NCBI RefSeq assembly: GCF_905147365.1
Contig: NC_056406.1
Span: 3,422,501-3,486,500, forward strand
Reading direction: 5' to 3'
Length of the DNA stretch: 64,000 nucleotides
From: Aricia agestis
Lineage: Eukaryota > Arthropoda > Insecta > Lepidoptera > Lycaenidae
The notes under the pieces are model-generated. The model had not been told where the DNA came from and searched no databases. It saw only the letters and a program-made list of their open reading frames with translations. Below, piece after piece: positions 61,611 through 64,000 of the stretch. Each line of letters opens with the position of its first letter. Position 1 is the stretch's first letter. The position numbers and the translations under genes were made by a program.

Positions 61611-62049
61611 CCTCAGTACGTGTCTTCACCTTCTCAAATCATTAAAAGAAAACGTCCTCTTCAGCCACCAGTTATTCTTATCCATCACCGTCGTCACCTT
61701 GGATCAATCGCCCCGGATTGAATCATCATCAACGTCTTTAAATCATTTTCAACATAAAAACCAAATCCCTTCTCCGCAAACTTATATAATGGGGATGATG
61801 ACACGAAGTAAGAATAACTGAAATTACGATTTATAATAATTTTATATGTTTGACTGATTCATATAATATAGGCACTGGTTTTTAAATTACCAGCGCAATT
61901 ATATTTATTCTAGTAAAAATAAAAATGAAAAAATTTCTATGCAAGTATTGTTTAATTAATCACAATATACGAAAATTTACCAACTAAGTAGCAACACAAC
62001 TTTTACTGTTTATTTTTATTTTAAGGTAATGTGATAGTATTATCCTAGT
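61611..62049. other. No recognisable feature
   Basis: AT-rich with a few 'catcatca' runs. I see no ORF or repeat that I can support. Confidence 0.3.
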
Positions 62050-62336
62050 TTGTATTTTTGTTTTAGAATTCAGATCCTCAAGACCGTCATACCTAGACGT
62101 CATGCCAAGTTGTATGGTGTCACAGCGGATGAAGAGGAAGCTTGTTTCTATAGAATATATCGACTGTGTAGCTTCTCAAGGATGCTACAAGCGTTCTATT
62201 CCCTATGTGGATCCACCGATAAAGCGAAGAGCCATCATGTACTACCACGGAATGTTATTGGGAAAAATCTAAATTGTCCAAGGTTGGAACTAGTTTGAAA
62301 TTCATGAAAACAAAAGAGATGTCAAAGAGATATCAA

Positions 62337-62429
62337 ATATCCAAAAATGTTTCCAAAACTCTTCTGTTTGATAGTAAGGTTCAAGGTAGTACTATCAAAT
62401 AGAAGAGTTTTGGAAAAATTTTTGGATAT
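62337..62429. repeat. 93 nt hairpin, 40 bp arms with two mismatches, 13 nt loop
   Basis: Positions 62337-62376 and 62390-62429 pair almost perfectly (ATATCCAAAAATGTTTCCAA with its inverse). Arm and loop sizes resemble a miRNA or siRNA-producing foldback. There are no MITE-like flanks beyond the arms that I can define. Confidence 0.9.
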
Positions 62430-62479
62430 AGGGAAAACGAAAACTTGATGGCTGTGAGCGGTTAACCTATCAGCCTGGC

Positions 62480-62700
62480 TATTGTTATAACAATGTTCAA
62501 ACTCTGTCTATGCATCAGCTTGTGTTGAAGTACAAGGACAAAGATGCTGTATTTTTCCTGACTGCCAAGAAACGGAAAGAACACATTCCTTTGTCAATTG
62601 GATGAGGCTGTTGTGTGATTTATCTTTTTTTGTTCCACAAAATTGTCGTATTTGTAACTTTCATTTGAGAAGCCGTTTATGGGATAATTGAAAATGGAAA
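62480..62700 (+). pseudogene. Cys/His-rich domain fragment of a TE protein
   Basis: One frame reads QGQRCCIFPDCQETERTHSF, then MRLLCDLSFFVPQNCRICNF with HLRSRLWD. The pattern C-x4-C ... P..CRIC..H is a zinc-binding N-terminal domain seen in arthropod transposon proteins. It lies directly upstream of a Harbinger-like fragment in the same direction and may be its N-terminus. Confidence 0.4.
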
Positions 62701-63020
62701 CCATAGTTTTACTGCAGCATTTATAGAAGATTTGGTATCATTGTTAAAAAATGTGATTGGTCATAATATTGATTTTTGAAATATTGAAGACATTATGATC
62801 ACTTGGTTTCTTATTGGTTTGAACAAATATTGGAAGAGCTTCCTCGACTAAATAATGCTTATAGAGCAGCCATTGCACTTGATGCATACTTGACAAAACT
62901 GAGGACTGGTGATTCAGACCAAAGACTCTCTACGCTGTATAAGATTCCTGGAAGTACTTTAGAGATATTAATGTCAATTGCTAGAGAATTTCAAACTCAA
63001 GATTTTGTACCACAAAATCT
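62701..63020 (+). pseudogene. PIF/Harbinger N-terminal fragment
   Basis: LPRLNNAYRAAIALDAYLTK, LRTGDSDQRLSTLYKIPGST and LEILMSIAREFQTQDFVP fit the HTH region before the DDE domain of Harbinger nucleases ('L.TGDS...LS..Y.I..ST...I..E....'). The catalytic domain does not follow; instead the sequence switches to another transposase family at about 63080. Confidence 0.5.
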
Positions 63021-63079
63021 GGGTCTAGAGCAAGACTGGGTTCGCCCCGAATGGTTAATAATTTATGACAAAGAAAAAA

Positions 63080-63800
63080 AAAAAGAAGATTTCCATGAAA
63101 CCATGAATAAAGTTAATTTAAAAAAAATAATTATTGGATAAATTAATACCCAATTTACATGAACAAACCTGCATAGTCATCAACAATTCTAGATATCATG
63201 CTAGCCAAATTAACAAGCCCGCAAGTATGATTAAAAAAGAAAGCAAGAAATTGCAGAATGGCTTATATCAAATAATATTGCCTACCCTGCTAATGCTACC
63301 AAAAGTATGCTAATGATTAAAGTAAAACAAAATAAACCTGATCCGATATATGAAATTTATAGTTAAGTACAGGATTATGGTCACAAAATGTTAAGACTGT
63401 CTCCTTATGATTGTGACCTCAAACCCATTGAGATGATATGGGGCATTGTAAAAGAGAAAGTTGTCACAAAAAATGTTGGTTTACACAATATCACATTCAT
63501 GTAGCTCGTAAAAAACAGTTTCAGTAAAAAACATATTTCGACTAATATTAAAATTAAATATTTTGTTTAAGTTACTGATTTTAAATTACTGCCAATACAT
63601 GGAGTAATTATTATAAGCATACAAATTAAATAGAAGAAGAATATAGACAAATGAGACCAGTAATTGATGGAGAAATTGAACAATTTATCATAAATGTTGG
63701 CGACAATGACAGTGAAACATCCACAAGTGGCAATGAGTTAGAGATATCTGACATTGAATCACTACAATCTGACCATGATGATCATGAAATATTATAAGAA
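63080..63800 (+). pseudogene. Fragment of a DD(82)E-type Tc1/mariner-like transposase
   Basis: KKEDFHETMNKVN, VINNSRYH-like and NKPASMIKK pieces, then DYGHKMLRLSPYDCDLKPIE with MIWGIVKEKVVTKNVG, and an acidic tail (DNDSETSTSGNELEISDIES) ending near 63797. Every block lines up with the element at 48600-49993 (DYHNEMDNKNFTKWL, HEVLRLLPYQCDLNPIEYIW, SDTETSSSDSENEISD), but it is much more decayed. The second catalytic Asp appears to be Asn. The remaining 200 bp of the window are AT-rich with no feature. Confidence 0.65.
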
Positions 63801-64000
63801 TCTGTTGAATATTTAGAGTATCTGAGTTTGATAAATAATTTAAATAAAAACTAATAATGAAATTAAAAAGTTGTACTTTTTAACTGCCTATAATTTTGCT
63901 ATTATGGGAGTTTATTTCGCAATACTTTTAAACTATACATAAATGCTATGCTTTTGTAAATTTATTTTTGCAATAGTCTATATTAAAATTATTATTCTAT

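Noticed and set aside
1..64000. tRNA, rRNA, bacterial operons or prophage
   Set aside because: No cloverleaf, rRNA motif, ribosome-binding-site-led gene series or phage gene was recognised on either strand; gene structures have introns and are eukaryotic.

Overview
This window is transposable-element-rich animal DNA, almost certainly from a moth or butterfly. Several repeats are ones I recognise from many Lepidoptera: a poly-A tailed SINE ending near 58471, a Jockey-type 3' UTR at 57129-57175, the repeat with inverted GGGTTCCGTAC ends at 39060-39497, and small non-autonomous Helitrons ending in CTAG. Introns have GT/AG borders and composition is AT-rich. I found no convincing single-copy host gene, tRNA, rRNA or CRISPR. 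Nearly every recognisable coding stretch belongs to a mobile element, and most of the interest lies in how the elements are nested.

0-11 kb: a hAT element (1376-2500 and 8681-9389) is split by nested DNA transposons. A TA-flanked non-autonomous element (3318-8015) contains a complete Tc1/mariner-superfamily element (4432-7930) with TIRs of about 0.8 kb and an intact two-exon transposase. Then come an orphan BESS-like exon, a 390 bp MITE that keeps the start of its parent transposase ORF, and several Helitron ends. 11-18.7 kb: a decayed BEL/Pao integrase with a probable LTR, then a decayed non-LTR retrotransposon. 18.8-31 kb: fossils (mariner, pogo, Gypsy, hAT, Helitron), a perfect 77 bp palindrome (19858-19934), and a LINE whose RT half is inverted against its C-terminal half.

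31.8-38.2 kb: a broken gene of a widespread TE-like family is cut by a complete 4.0 kb PIF/Harbinger element (32128-36129, TAA target duplication). The Harbinger transposase (- strand) and its MADF-BESS partner (+ strand) interlock: each gene's intron contains an exon of the other. 38.3-44.2 kb: a 5.96 kb piggyBac-like element with TTAT duplications, an intact five-exon 848-aa transposase and a small CxxC-rich ORF. 44.7-50.7 kb: a BEL/Pao element whose 5' LTR is split by an intact 2448 bp piggyBac (TTAA) and whose pol end is split by a Tc1/mariner-like element with a DD(81)E spacing.

51-64 kb: Harbinger and P-element fragments. The P element is split by a Jockey-type LINE, which is itself split by an unclassified 2882 bp TIR element (53810-56691). 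Then come a SINE, a 210 bp Helitron, hairpins and more decayed transposase pieces. Three transposase systems (4432-7930, 38290-44248, 44772-47219) plus the Harbinger pair have uninterrupted spliced reading frames and look young; the rest is decayed.
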